From positions 744,001 through 808,000 of the forward strand of contig OX637800.1 of the NCBI GenBank assembly GCA_951802425.1: a stretch of 64,000 nt of DNA, given 5' to 3'. The notes beneath the pieces are model-generated. The model did not search any database. It was given only the letters and a program-made list of their open reading frames with translations, and was not told the origin of the DNA. The translations under genes and the position numbers were made by a program. Shown here one piece after another: positions 1 to 11,442 of the stretch (position 1 is the stretch's first letter; each line of letters starts with the position of its first letter). The stretch is from Clavaria fumosa. Taxonomy: Eukaryota > Basidiomycota > Agaricomycetes > Agaricales > Clavariaceae.

Positions 1-682
1 TCTACTTAGTACAAATTTCGGAGATCAAGACAGTCAAGATGGCTTTAAGTACGGCCAAGTTCTGGTCAAGAAAATTTTATGTTTCCTGATGCTTTTCCCC
101 CTTCACACTTTGTCTACCAACTTCGTGACCTTTCCAGCAACGTCTCCCTTCTCCCTAGTCATCAGGAAAAGTGCAAAGTGACTTATGATTACTTAACTTT
201 ACTTAGCCATCTTAAATGTGTGATTAAGACTATCAAGACAGTCTCAGATGACAAAGTTGTCTTGGGGATGTCTTAATTTTTTTATAAATAATGGAATCTA
301 AGACATGATAAGTATAACCAAGTAGCCAAGATTATAAGCACCAGATGAAAATAGTACTAAGAGCAAAAAGCCATGGTATAAGAGCTCAAGTGCTATGCCT
401 AAGAAAACATCTGTCTTAAGACTGTCCAGGCATTAAGATAGTATCTTTCATAAGACCATCCAGAAGTTGAGATGTAATTTTAAGAAATGGTTTCACCCAA
501 TCCAAGACCAAATAAGATGGCTAGATGACAAGCTTTAAACTTAAGAAAATATCTTTTCTAAGACCATCCAGATGTAATTACAAAGAGGAGGGTGCCACCC
601 AATCCAAGACCAAATAAGGTGGCAAGTACAGCTCCATCTTTCTCAAGATGACAAGATCTAAACCTAAGAAAAGAACTTTTCT
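1..682. other. AT-rich non-coding repeat-like sequence
   Basis: No convincing gene is seen. The stretch is rich in TAAGAC/GTCTTA words. Positions 53-83 match 18432-18462 closely in direct orientation, and 158-184 match 18701-18727 in inverted orientation. This suggests a dispersed AT-rich repeat that also sits beside the simple-repeat block at 17.5-18.3 kb. Confidence 0.5.
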
Positions 683-852
683 AAGACCATCTAGATATTA
701 AGGTAATATCTTTTCTAAGACCATTCAGATATTAAGGTAATATCTTTTCTAAGACCATTCAGATATTAAGGTAATATCTTTTCTAAGACCATTCAGATAT
801 TAAGGTAATATCCTTTCTAAGACCATTCAGATATTAAGATGTAATTCAATGA
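683..852. repeat. 34-bp tandem repeat, about five copies
   Basis: A 34-bp unit beginning AAGACCATTCAGATATTAAG starts at 683, 717, 751, 785 and 819. Copies differ by only one or two bases. It lies in AT-rich non-coding DNA and shows no coding potential. Confidence 0.85.
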
Positions 853-1059
853 AGTGGTGCACCCAAGCCATTGAAGCCAAGACCAAGAAGATGACCAGCA
901 GAGTCTTAATCAAATGTCTTAATCTGCTGCATCAGGAAACATCAAATTTTCTTAACCAAACATAGCTGAACTTAGCCAGCTTAAAGCACCTTAGCCAGCT
1001 TGACACAAGTAGCTACATATCAAACAAGACAGCTAAGATGGCTAAGATGTATAAGACAA

Positions 1060-1202
1060 GCTGCCACTGCCATTGCCACCACCATCACCACTACACTGTA
1101 CTACCTCCACCACTGTTGCTGCTGCCACTGCTGCCACCACTGTCACTGCTTTGCCACTACTGCTGTATTTCTGCCACCATCACTGCTTTGCTGCTGATGC
1201 TG
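1060..1202. repeat. CCA/CTG-type simple sequence, insertion site of element A
   Basis: Imperfect CCACCATCA/CTGCTGCCA trinucleotide repeats. The last five bases, 1198-1202 (TGCTG), are repeated at 17014-17018 on the far side of element A and form its target-site duplication. Before the insertion this tract ran directly into the GCTGTTGCTGTTG sequence now at 17019. Confidence 0.75.
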
Positions 1203-1507
1203 TGTCAGACTTAGTCTCACGGTTCACACAACTTAACGTAAGGTCGATGATGACGATACTAACATAAGGGGAAAAGGGTACAAGTAAGGAAACGATGTGG
1301 TATATATAGCGAGCGGTTTGGGAGTTGCCGGTGTTCCCACGCTCGGACCCCGTGCGTCACGTGATGCGTCCAGGCCCGGGTCACGTGATTTTCCCATTAT
1401 GTAATCCACCACCCATTCGGGTCATGTGACTTGTCCGCGAACTTCCCGCAACTCTTTTGCAATCCTTTCTTGGCCTTTCCAACCTGCTTATGTAAGCGAT
1501 CCTGACA
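1203..1507 (-). repeat. 3' LTR of element A
   Basis: 305 bp, about 98% identical by eye to 16709-17013. A TATATATA box lies near 1300, about 95 bp from the downstream end in element sense, consistent with a U3/R promoter. Several CACGTGA-type words occur near 1377-1430. Confidence 0.9.
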
Positions 1508-1521
1508 TCACCCCCCTCTTA
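1508..1521 (-). other. Polypurine tract of element A
   Basis: On the minus strand AAGAGGGGGGTGA directly abuts the TGTCAGG start of the 3' LTR. This is the expected plus-strand primer position for reverse transcription, and it fixes the element's orientation. Confidence 0.8.
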
Positions 1522-4500
1522 AGGCTGGGCATCTCGACCTGCCAACTTTGCCTTGTCAGGGTATTGCTGGAAGAAGTCCCGGAGCAACAGTGCAACATTA
1601 GTGAGGTTGCGACAAGGTTCCCAGGTGTTCTCCTCTGCAGGGTATCCTAACCACTTCACCAAATACTTCACTCCCCATCCAACCTTCTTGACATCAAGAA
1701 TTTCCTCCACCTCATACTCCAAGTGGTCATCGTCAATCGTGGGGGGTGGGGGTGGAGGCAAGTTCTGGGAAGGGAAAGAGGGAGCAATATACAGGGTGAG
1801 TAGCAACTCATTGAAAACCCGGTGAATGCGCCATGCTCGGGGGAGCTTGAGTCAGTATGCTGCTGGTCCAACCTTCTCTTGGATAGTGAAGGTTCCAGCC
1901 CGCTTGTTGTCAAGCTTCTTGGATGGTCGATCCATTTTCAGGTTCCGGGTATCCAGCCAGACTAAGTCCCCCTTTGAGTATTCACGACTCGGGCGCTTTC
2001 CTTTATCATAGCTAGCCTTCATCGCATCTGCCGCCTTCCCCATTGCATCCCTGGCTGCTCTTCGGGATTCTGTGAGCTTGGCCATCCACTCGTCTGCTGC
2101 AGGGTTCACTTCAGAGGGCGGCCGGATACCACCATTCCAAGGGTGCCGGCCATACTCCAGATAGAAAGGTGTGAATCCAGTGGCTGAGTGCTCACGGTTA
2201 TTGAGCGCAAATTCGGCTGTGGATAGCCACTCTGCCCAATAATCCTGCAGATGGTCAACATAGGCCCAGAGATACACTTCAACCTCCTGATTGACCCGCT
2301 CTGTCTGTCCATCTGTTTGTGGGTGGAAAGCAGTGCTCGGGTTCACCTTAACTCCAATCATCCCATAAAACTCCCTCATGAATCTGGACACAAATTGGGT
2401 TCCCCGGTCACTCACAACTTTCTGCGGGACTCCATGGTCGCGGAAGACCTGGTCTCGAAGGATCCGAGCAGCACCAAGTCCCGTGAGGTCAAGGCCAATA
2501 GCTTCGATGAGAGTTCGTTTTGTAAACTTGTCAACAATGACAAGGATCACATTGTGACCACGTGAGAGGGGGAAAGGCCCAACAATGTCCCAAGAGATGA
2601 CTGCCCAGGGGCTCTCAGGGACAGGGTGCGGATGGAGCGGAGCGGCACGCCTGGTACGATCAGGCTTGATTCGTTGGCATGTCTCACATCCACCTGCATA
2701 CCGATTGGAATCCTTCACCATGCCCACCCACCAGTAGGACCTCAGCAGAGCCGCCCTCAGTTTCCGTGGACCAGGGTGCCCTGCGATGGGGAGGTCATGC
2801 TCAAAGGTGAGCACTGCCTCACGTGCTTCTGGGGGCACCCAAGTGATTTCTGCCTTCTGCCAGAGTCCCATCCGATCTCTCATCCACTCATCATCAAGCT
2901 CCTCCGGCTTCTGCACATATACCGCGCTGTTTTTCTGGAGTAGCGTCTCCATCTCCGATGTGAACGATGTGCGGGTCTCAGCCTCTGGGAAGACCTGTAC
3001 TGGTGCATCCTCCTCCACCATCTCTCCATAATCTGGCCTCCGTGAGAGTGCATCCGCTTTCTTGTTTGACTTCCCAGTACGGTACTTGATCTCGAAGTCA
3101 AAGCACTGGAGCTCTCCAACCCAACGGACCTGCCTCGGTTTCAACTTCTGGGGCTTCCGGAAGTACTGGAGGTTAGCATGGTCCGTCCAGATTTCGATGG
3201 TCTCTTCCACCCCAATCAGGTAAGCCCGCCACTTGCGTAGTGCCCGGATTACAGCCAGGAACTCCTTGTCGTACACATCGTAATTCTTCTCAGCTGCAGT
3301 GAGGGCTTTGGAAATGTAGTCTACAACTCTCCAAGTCCCATCCACCTGCTGCTGTGAGAGGACTCCTCCAGTTGCCAAGTTGCTCGCATCTGTTTCTACC
3401 TTCCATCTCCCTTTGTCTTGTGGTAGAGCCAAGACCAGGGCTGATACTAGTGCCAGGCGGAGATCTTGGAAGGCTGCTTCCTCCTCCTCCTCCCATCTCC
3501 ACGGGACTTTCCCTGTCAGCCAGAAGAGTGGTTTTGCCTGGGCAGAGAGATTCGGGATGTGACGGCGGAGGTAGTTCAGCATCCCGTTGAATCTTTGTGC
3601 CTCTTTCACATTTTTCGGTCTGGGCCAGTTACGGATCGCCGCGCCTTTAGCTGGGTCATGCTCTAGACAGTTGTGGGAGATCTTCATCCCCAGGAAGAAA
3701 ACCTCACTCTTCTCGAACTCGCACTTGCTGAGTCTGAGACACAGGCCATTCTCCCCAAACTTCTTCAAGACCCGATCCATCCAATACCGATGTGTAGCCA
3801 AATCCTCTGCAAACACTATAACATCATCAACATAGGCTCAGACATGCCCCCCTGCAATCTCTTCTCTCAACACATGGTTCATGAAGCGCTGGAAGGTTGC
3901 AGGCGCATTCTGCAGCCCAAACCACATAACTGCCAGTTCGAAGAGTCCACAAGGCATTAGGAAAGCACAGCAGTGCTGATGTTCTGGCCAGACTTGCATC
4001 GATGGGAAACCTCCCTTTGCATCAATCTTGGAATAGATGGTCGCCCCCTTTAACACATCCACAGTGTCTTGTATGAGGGGGAGGGGGTACTTGTCTTTGA
4101 TTAGATACGAGTTCAGCCTAGAGTAATCGATAATCGGCCGCAGCTTGTCCTTCTCACGTTTGAAGAAGAAGGGGCTCGCGTACGGGGACTTCGAAGGTCG
4201 GATTCGTCCAGAAGCTAGCTGCTCATCCACCCAGCGATTCATTTCCACCATCTCTTCTCGCGTCAGAGAGTATAGCTTAGAGGAGAGGTGTCCAGGGTCT
4301 GTTTTAAACTCGATTTTGATATCAAAGTCAGGGCGGGAGCGGGGGAGCTCATCCCACTTTGCTTCACTAAAAACCAAAGGGTAGCAGCTGGGCCAATCAG
4401 GGGTAGGGCCAGTGTTGGGAAAACAGGTGTCCGGGATACTGGCCGAGGCCAGGGTACTCGCTTTTGGTGGACCTGAGGGTGGAACAGGGGACTGGTGGCT

Positions 4501-5142
4501 GTGTGGGGAGGAGGCACAGGAGTTGGGGCAGCAGGTGAGCCTTACTTCAGCTTTCACCCAGTCAATCTCTGGATTATGACGCTTTAGCCAATCATGCCCA
4601 AGGATCGCCGTGTGGGACTGAGTCTTCCCTAGCAGGAAGTGGATCCGCTCCTGGTGGTCGCCAACCATCACAAGCAGCTCCATCCCATACCGGATCTTAC
4701 CATCTCTGTTCTGTGTTCCATCCACATTATACATGGTGATTGGATTCAGCAAGGGAGATGGTTCCAATCCCACTTTTTTCGCCCACTCCAAGTCCATAAA
4801 GCAGTTGGTGCAGCCTGAGTCGACAAGGGCTTTCGTAGTTGCCCCTTTGCCAGTGCTGAGAGCCTCCAGGTGCACCTGGATGGAGAGCTCTCGGGGCATA
4901 CGCAATAGGGTGTCCTTCAGCACCTCTGCAAGGTGCTTTGTTGGCTCCACTTGGCTGCTAGTCCCCTTTTCTCTTTTCGGTATTTCACTTTTAGCGGTTT
5001 CCGTTTCTGCTTTGTCCTTCACCTCAGCCCCAATCCGGGTGTGTCTCCGCTGCAAGATAGTGTATTTTGGGATACTAGCTGCAGGTACAGGGACGGGAGG
5101 GGGGCTGGGATATCTACTCCTGAGACTCCAGTTCGGACTCAC
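1519..5142 (-). pseudogene. pol: Element A pol (protease-RT-RNase H-integrase-chromodomain), two nonsense codons
   Basis: One reading frame of about 1,200 codons broken by in-frame TGA at 3838-3840 and 1852-1854. Domains in order: retropepsin with LVDSG; reverse transcriptase, where the first stop falls directly before the AYVDD catalytic box; RNase H (ETDASNLATGGVL); integrase with an HHCC finger (H..H, CETC) and DDE residues (WDIVGPF, SDRGTQF, HPQTDGQTERVNQE); and a C-terminal chromodomain (EVEEILDVKK, YLVKWLGY, NTWEP). The second stop separates integrase from chromodomain. The frame begins at GTG in the four-base overlap GTGA with the gag stop, so expression would need a -1 shift or re-initiation. 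The related copy C (62-64 kb) has Leu where A has its first stop. Confidence 0.9.
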
Positions 5143-6140
5143 TGGGCCTCGTCTCCAAAATCTGGCTCCTCAACAGGAGCCCTCTTCTCTCTCTCGAGCA
5201 AATCCAGGCGGTCTTGGAGCAGTGCGATCTCGTTCTTATAGTCCTCTGCACTACGTGCCTGGCTTTCCACGGCGCGGACCTGCGGCCTCGGGATCTGCGG
5301 ACGTGTGTCCTGGAGCTGGCAATCTCTCACCATGTGACCAGCTTGGCCACATCGGAAGCAGGTGCGCAACACTCCAGGGGCACGGGCACAATCCACCACC
5401 ATGGCATCACTGGCATTGGTGGGACGCGGCATGGTGGGAGGGGCAGGGGTGCGGGCCAGAGGCTGGGCCAGGAAGGGACGGGGGGCTGGGGCGAAGCAGG
5501 TTTGTTGAGGGAGGGGGTGGCTGGTTGCGGGCAGAGCAGGACGCACAGAGTTCTGTTGTGCGATGACTCCATCGAGGTGACGCTGCTGAGCGTCTAGCTT
5601 TTTGGCAAGTGCCTTCCACTGCACGTAGGTCTCTGGCATTGGCGAAACACCATAGACCTTTCCCACTAGCCTCCTGCTCAGATTCGACTCCAGCCAATGG
5701 ACCAGGATGTCCGAATCGGCCACTTCTGTCATCCCCGCTCTTCGGAACATCGTTTCGAACTTTGCAAAGAACTCAGGTGCTGTCATGACACCTTGTTTCA
5801 ACCTCGCAATATCTGCGAGGGCAGTCGCCCGGTCGTTCGGGTCATCGAACGCTCGCTTCATCTCTTCCACAAATTCTGCCCAGGTTCCAACCTCATTGTT
5901 ACCCAGGATTTCCTCTCCCTTCACATTTGCCCATTCTGTGGCAAACCCCTCGCCAGTAATTTTGCTGAGGGTGTAGAGGACCTTTGCCAGGTCCGTGGCA
6001 TAGATTATCGGATTCGCCATAAACAGGAGGCGGAGCGACCGGAGGAATGTATGGAAATTTCTTTTTTGCCCATCAAATGGGGCGACGACTAAATCCAGCC
6101 TCGTGGCATGGACTTCAGGTGGGGCGACGTGGTCAGCCAT
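5139..6140 (-). CDS. gag: Element A Gag
   Basis: Open frame of 333 codons starting at ATG 6140 (a GTG codon precedes it). The N-terminal half has the retrotransposon Gag fold signature (FHTFLRSLRL, WAEFVEEMKRAF). The C-terminal part has a CCHC zinc knuckle (CFRCGQAGHMVRDC) flanked by proline-rich linkers, then a short coiled-coil-like tail (EIALLQDRLDLLEREKR). It would form the virus-like particle and bind element RNA. The frame is intact, unlike pol. The stop overlaps the start of the pol frame in GTGA. Confidence 0.85.
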   Translation of the reverse strand: MADHVAPPEVHATRLDLVVAPFDGQKRNFHTFLRSLRLLFMANPIIYATDLAKVLYTLSKITGEGFATEWANVKGEEILGNNEVGTWAEFVEEMKRAFDDPNDRATALADIARLKQGVMTAPEFFAKFETMFRRAGMTEVADSDILVHWLESNLSRRLVGKVYGVSPMPETYVQWKALAKKLDAQQRHLDGVIAQQNSVRPALPATSHPLPQQTCFAPAPRPFLAQPLARTPAPPTMPRPTNASDAMVVDCARAPGVLRTCFRCGQAGHMVRDCQLQDTRPQIPRPQVRAVESQARSAEDYKNEIALLQDRLDLLEREKRAPVEEPDFGDEAQ

Positions 6141-6759
6141 CACAGACCCTGGTGGTGGTGATGGGGTTTCGGGGACGTCGGTAACAGGGGAATCGGGGGG
6201 GAGCTGGGCTTGACCCGGTCTCGGACACAGACGCTGTAAATAGAATTCTGGGCCTTGGGCACTCAGGATTTCTTCGATCTCTTAGCAGTCCTGTCCTCTC
6301 AGCTGCTCTCTATGTATCTAGGTACTTATAGAACTCTTATTCTATAAAACTTGTTGCTAGTGTGGGGCCCGAATGGTGTCCCAGGTGGTCACTCCACAAC
6401 TCCTAGTGAGTTGCCCATGTGCCCTTCTGACAATGGTCACAGAGCAAGGGCCCTGTCCACTGGACCAGGAAACTACAGAAAAACTATGTATAGGGCCTTT
6501 CTGTGCCCTGTACACTACACGATTCACTGGTACGTAGCTGTAAAGCAAAGTTCCGGGCCTTTGGCACTTGGTGTCTCTTGGGGAGGGTCACAGTAGACTT
6601 CCTCCAGGTCTGGTCACGTGTATCTACACACAGTAAAAATTTCACACGGTTCTGTTGCACACCGTGGGCAGGGTAAAGAGAAAGAGGATGAGGGGGATAA
6701 GCTGTCACAGAGTGTGACAGTTTGAGATAGGGGTCCAGGCTAGCCGGGTTAGGACACAG
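6141..6759 (-). other. Leader of element A between gag and the element B insertion
   Basis: Non-coding. It continues at 16672-16708 beyond element B up to the 5' LTR. It contains CTGTCACACTCTGTGACAG (minus strand), a stem with 7-bp arms near 6701-6719. No ORF longer than about 60 codons is convincing. Confidence 0.6.
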
Positions 6760-7668
6760 TGTAGTAGGCTGTGCAGGTGTTGGCTGCAAATAGATGTTCG
6801 CGGCCAGGTTCTTCAGGGGGGTCTTATTACACAATGGGTACACTAGACAGAACCTTGGAGGATGTGGAGGTTGGGTGCAAAAGGTTCAGAAAGTGAAAAT
6901 ATACGTTGTCCGGAGTATCCGGTATCGGATCCGATAGAGTCCGATGTTTGGATCGAAGGTTCGAGGGGCCGGCGACGACGAAGGCCAGCGGATCAATAGG
7001 TACGACAAAAGGTGAGCTTGCCAAAAAATCACAGCACGATGTGGGCATTCAAAAAGCTGGATTTCCGTATAGTCCGAAGTGTGCTTAAGTACAGTTCTGT
7101 AAGTGCAGCAAATTGGAATGTACGGAAATGTCCGGAAAACATATGGAACAGCACCATGTCGTGTGAAGGGTTATATGGGGGAGTTATATCACAAGGGAAT
7201 TGAGTAGCTCGGAGGAATGAAATGTCCGATGAGTAGCACATGTCCGGACCGCTCGTAAACTGAAGGAAAGTGGGGCTGGTACAGCAAAGGGGTATTAGGA
7301 ACAATGGGCAAAGTACTGCAAAGGGTTTGAAACGTTCAAATGATTGAATGGTTGAAAGGGATCACAATATGAAATTTACAGCATGTTATATGAAATAAAG
7401 GAATGGGAATGGAATAGTGAGTATGTCGAGCGCTGACCATGCTGGAGTGATGAAATAGAAAGGCGTGGGTGGTGTGTGAGACCTGCGGGCTGTGATCTTT
7501 ATGGGGAGTCGGAGACCGGAGAGTCCGATGTCGGGTAAGTATCGGTCGTTATCGGATGGTATCGGATTGTTATCAGATGGTATCGGACACGATTGCTTTG
7601 GATCCCGAAATATCCGGATGATTGGTATCTGTCATGTTTCTATGTTTAAACCGCATATTATCCTTACA
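6760..7668 (-). repeat. 3' LTR of element B
   Basis: 909 bp, near-identical to 15763-16671. It contains many TCCGGA/TATCGGA words. A short purine-rich run (GGGAGAA, minus strand) abuts the LTR start just right of 7668 and is the likely polypurine tract. Confidence 0.88.
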
Positions 7669-7827
7669 TTCTCCCAGGGGCTGAAAATGCAACTGCCCTC
7701 GGTTGCGACCAAACAAGGCCAAATAATCGTTTGTTGATCGTGAAGTATGCGTTGTGTGGGTGCACATAGGTCCAAACACGCACTTGTGTCTTCTCCAATA
7801 ACAGCAACGCATCAACCATCCAAAAAA

Positions 7828-9387
7828 ATGCAAAACTTCGACGCTCTCGTTTTCCGGAACGCGGTCCAGGCGATGACAGAGGCGCGGACCATGGTGCCGG
7901 GTGAGGAATTACCGGAGCGGGAGCAGGACAGTGAATACGCGGAGTGGGTGCAGATATATGGGGGTGATGCGGTGCATGGTGTTTCTTTCTTTCTTTTTCA
8001 CTTTGCACTGACAAGTTTTCAGGATGATTTCCTTGCAGGCTACGTTGCTGCAATCGACGATGATGTGGAGGTGGACGAAGGACTCATCCTCGTCACGCGA
8101 AGGCTCAAAAAGTGGCGAAGGCTCAGCGGGGACGAATGGGCCGCCGAGCGGACGAGGAAACAGGAGGAGGCCGAAGCCGAACAGGAACGTGCGGACGAGG
8201 AGAGGGCCGCCGTCGAGAGGGCCGCAGCGGAGGAGAGGCGGACGGAGGCGACGAGAGCTGCCGAGAAGAGGGCGCGCCTTGCCCGGGCGTGTCTCATTGT
8301 GTTCAGTGACAGCGACGACGATGGCGGGGCGGCGGCGGCAACAACAACAACAACAACGGGGGCGGCGGAGTCCGGCGCAACGGCAGCGGCGACGACGACG
8401 GTATCGCCGGATGCCGCGGAGCTGCGTGGGGATGAGGTAGCGACTGCGGAGGTGGAGACAGGAAAGGTACGGGTGGCAGCAGCGGAAGATCGGGACGGTC
8501 ACCGGACCGTGTGGGGAACCGACGGGGTGACGCCCGTCAGTGTTATTGAAGCGGCAGCCGTGGGTGCGGTGGCCGTGGGGGGGCAGCAGACGGTGGAGGT
8601 GCCCCTCACGTTGGAGGCTCGGGTGGGCGGGCGGATGACGGCGACTCCGGTGTGGGTGGAGATGGCGAGGCGGAAGGCGGCGGAGCAGGGGCGAGGGAGG
8701 AGGAGCGGAGCGGGGGCGGACATAAAGTCCCGGGCTGCGCAGCAGCCTGGAGATAAGGTGAGTGATATATTAGAATGTGTGAGGGTTTTAGATATCTGAT
8801 CTGATGAGTAGGAACACGATCCGGTTTGTGAGGAGTGCGCCCGGAAGTGGCGGGCGTGTTACGGAGTGGAGGGGGTAGCATGCCGGTGGTGCCGGACCTA
8901 CAAGGTGTCGTGTAGTCTGTCGGCTATACGAGGTAAGTGGTGTTCTTTTTATTTCTTGATGAACCAATTTGAAAGGTGTGTTTCAGGAGTGAAATCGGAG
9001 AAGGTCGCGGTGTCCGGTGCAGGAGGTAAGTCAAGAGAGTACCGGATCTGTATCGGCTAACGTAGTGGAGTAGGTCCGAAGGCGGCGGAAGCGACCGCGA
9101 GCAAAAGGCCGAGGCGAGGTGCAACGTGGGTACCGGTTCGCGAGGAGACGACGCCAGAGGAGGAGGAGGAGGATGAAATTGAGGATGACAGCGTGGAGCT
9201 GGTGGAGGAGCCGTCAGCGAAGAGGAGGAAGGCAGAGGCGGGTCCTAGCCGGAAGGGAAAGGAGCGGGAGACGGCGCCAGGTGTGTCCGGAAAGGAGGCG
9301 CTGGAGAGAGCGCTCCAGATGATGGAGAGGGGGGCGGATCAGGTGAGGGCTGGGGCGGAGCTTCTCCGGATGCTCCTTCTCGGCTAG
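7828..9387 (+). CDS. Antisense accessory gene of element B with Zn2Cys6-like cluster
   Basis: Four-exon gene opposite to gag-pol: 7828-8757, 8812-8932, 8987-9025, 9074-9387, joined in phase by GTGAGT/TAG, GTAAGT/CAG and GTAAGT/TAG introns, giving about 467 residues. ATG 7828 was chosen; an in-frame ATG lies at 7747. Exon 1 encodes an acidic/basic coiled-coil-rich region (EEAEAEQERADEERAA) and Ala/Thr/Gly-rich linkers. Exon 2 encodes C-x2-C-x6-C-x7-C-x2-C-x6-C, which fits the spacing of fungal binuclear zinc clusters. Exon 4 is charged, with a possible nuclear signal (AKRRKAEAGPSRKGKER) and a leucine-rich end. A further 51-nt intron near 7970-8020 is possible. DNA binding is inferred from the motif only. 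Confidence 0.6.
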
Positions 9388-9615
9388 TCATCTGTTAAAT
9401 ACACAAAAATTTTGTTTGTTTTTGTTTTAATTTTATGTTTTGTTACTGAGTGGAAAAATAGGTGAGAAGTGTGAGACTGAGGTATAAAGTGAAGAACGTC
9501 GGATATAAAGTTTGGAGTTGTCCGAAATTTCTCAATTTTTTTTTTTTTTTTTTTTGGTGTTGTTGAAATCAATGTAAATTATGGAGGAGTGAAGGATTGG
9601 ATGGAAACAAAATGC
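9388..9615. other. Spacer between antisense gene and integrase of B
   Basis: AT-rich, with a run of about 20 T at 9536-9555. It would be the shared 3' region of two convergent genes. No ORF. Confidence 0.6.
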
Positions 9616-11442
9616 TTAATGGCGAGGCCGAAGGTTCCGGGTTGCTCCGGACCGTTGCGGACGAGTTTCCGGAGCGTCGGTATCGGTGCCCTCGTTTTCG
9701 GATTCATCGGATAGATCGGCCGCCTGGTTTTCCTCATCTTCGGTGTCGATAGAGTTATGTGACGTCTCATGTGTTTGATTGTGAGGGACGTCCTCGTTTA
9801 TCTCCGTCGTTTGGTCAGTGATAGCAGTGACCGGAATCGATGTTTGCGACCGAGGATAGTAGGGAATGATGCGGAAAGCTGCGTAGTGGATTTTGGAGAC
9901 GGCCCCGTCGAGTTCCGAGAGAATATATGCGCCGTATTGAGTTCGGCGGACGACGATCATTGGTCCAAAGAATCGCGGTTTTGTCTTCCGGTTTAATTCC
10001 ATTTCTATGGCCAAGTTTCGGATCAATACCAGCGATCCGGGTTGGAAGTCGTAATCAATAATAGACTTGCGGTGTGCGTCGATGAACTGCTTGACGGATT
10101 GTTTGCGGGCGGTGAGCACTTTATCGGCGATTGTTGCAAGATCTTCTTCTCGTTTTTGCAGTTGGCAGGCACGAAGGGCTATCAGTTCCAGAGTGGTCAT
10201 CGGGGCATCGGCGGTCGGAATTAGATATGTTGCTTCGGATATGTCGAAAGGGAAAAGCGGTTCGACGCCGTGTGCGATGTAAAACGGAGAGTGACCGGTG
10301 GATCGTTGGATTGTGGTTCGTTCTGCCCAAATGACTGAGGGTAAAACGTCCGGCCATTTCGATTCGTCTCCGTCTGCTGCTTTGATTAACGACTCGCGGA
10401 CCGACCGGTGGGCACGTTCGATGACGCCGTTAGCGCGGGAATTATATCCGGAAATACGGATGTGATGGATTCCATACCGCTTCTTGAGGAAATCGAGAGC
10501 TTTGATAAATGGGGCACCATTATCCGTAATGATCTCTTCTACTGCTCCCCATCGGCACAGTATGTCTTCAAATATGAAGGTTCCGAGAAGTCGGGCGGTC
10601 TCATTTCGTAGCGGTCTTGCTTCTGGATATGCGGATAACGAGCATCGGGCGTGGACAAGAAGTCGGAAACTGCGGGTTCTGGGTAGGAACATGGTATCTA
10701 TATGCGCTTGACGAAAAAGACCGGCCGGTGTGGCGACCGTCGGTGGAATGAAAATCTTCCGGATTTGCCAAGTCTGGCATTGGTGACAAGTTCGGACAAA
10801 CCATTTTATGTCTTGATCCAACACCGGTCACCAGAACCGATTTAGAATACGTGTTTGGATAACGTAAACGCCTTTGTGGCCGAGTGAATCGTGTGCCTCT
10901 GTGATAATTGCGAGCCGTTTGTGGTCCGGAGGCACTACCTGGTGGCATCCGTTAGGTCGGCGACGCCATAGCTTGTCATCTAGAATGAAGAACTGGGATG
11001 CGGAGTGGACTAATCGTCGGAACTGGTTTGTGTCGATGCCAGAAGGACGGATCGGGTTTCGAAGGAAAGATTCGATTTTGCGGATCTGTTCTTCCCTTTT
11101 CTTTGCTGCGTCAGGTCGCGGTATAAGGATGGTGGAAGATTCATTCGGAGCCGGTGAATCATTGGATGGTACCGTCGAATTGAGTAGCATCGATCCTGTG
11201 TAAGCTTTGAGGCGAGAATGGGCGATGCCGGCGAGTGGCGTTTCGGATGGGTAGGAAGCGTCCGGTGCTCGATTCATGTGTTCCATGGCGAATACATAGC
11301 TCCGATCGATCCAGTCTTCGTGATCTTCGGACTCGGTGTCTTCTTCACCATCTGCGGCATGTCGGCGTGATAGTCCGTTGGCTCTGGTGTGTTTATCTGC
11401 GGGAATATGAACAAGGTCGAAATCGAAGAGTAGTATATCCAT
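9616..11442 (-). pseudogene. Element B RNase H end and integrase, one nonsense codon
   Basis: The frame opens inside the end of RNase H (FDFDLVHIPADKHTRANGLSRR) and continues through an integrase HHCC region (H..GHKG, CHQCQ) and a core with HIDTMF, ITDNGAPF and NSRANGVIERAHRSVRESL. It ends in an acidic then Arg-rich tail (RPQRSGATRNLRPRH) without a chromodomain. An in-frame TGA at 10828-10830 cuts it before the CHQC half of the zinc finger. It is joined to the RT frame by a one-base shift near 11430, so it is not translated as it stands. Confidence 0.85.
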
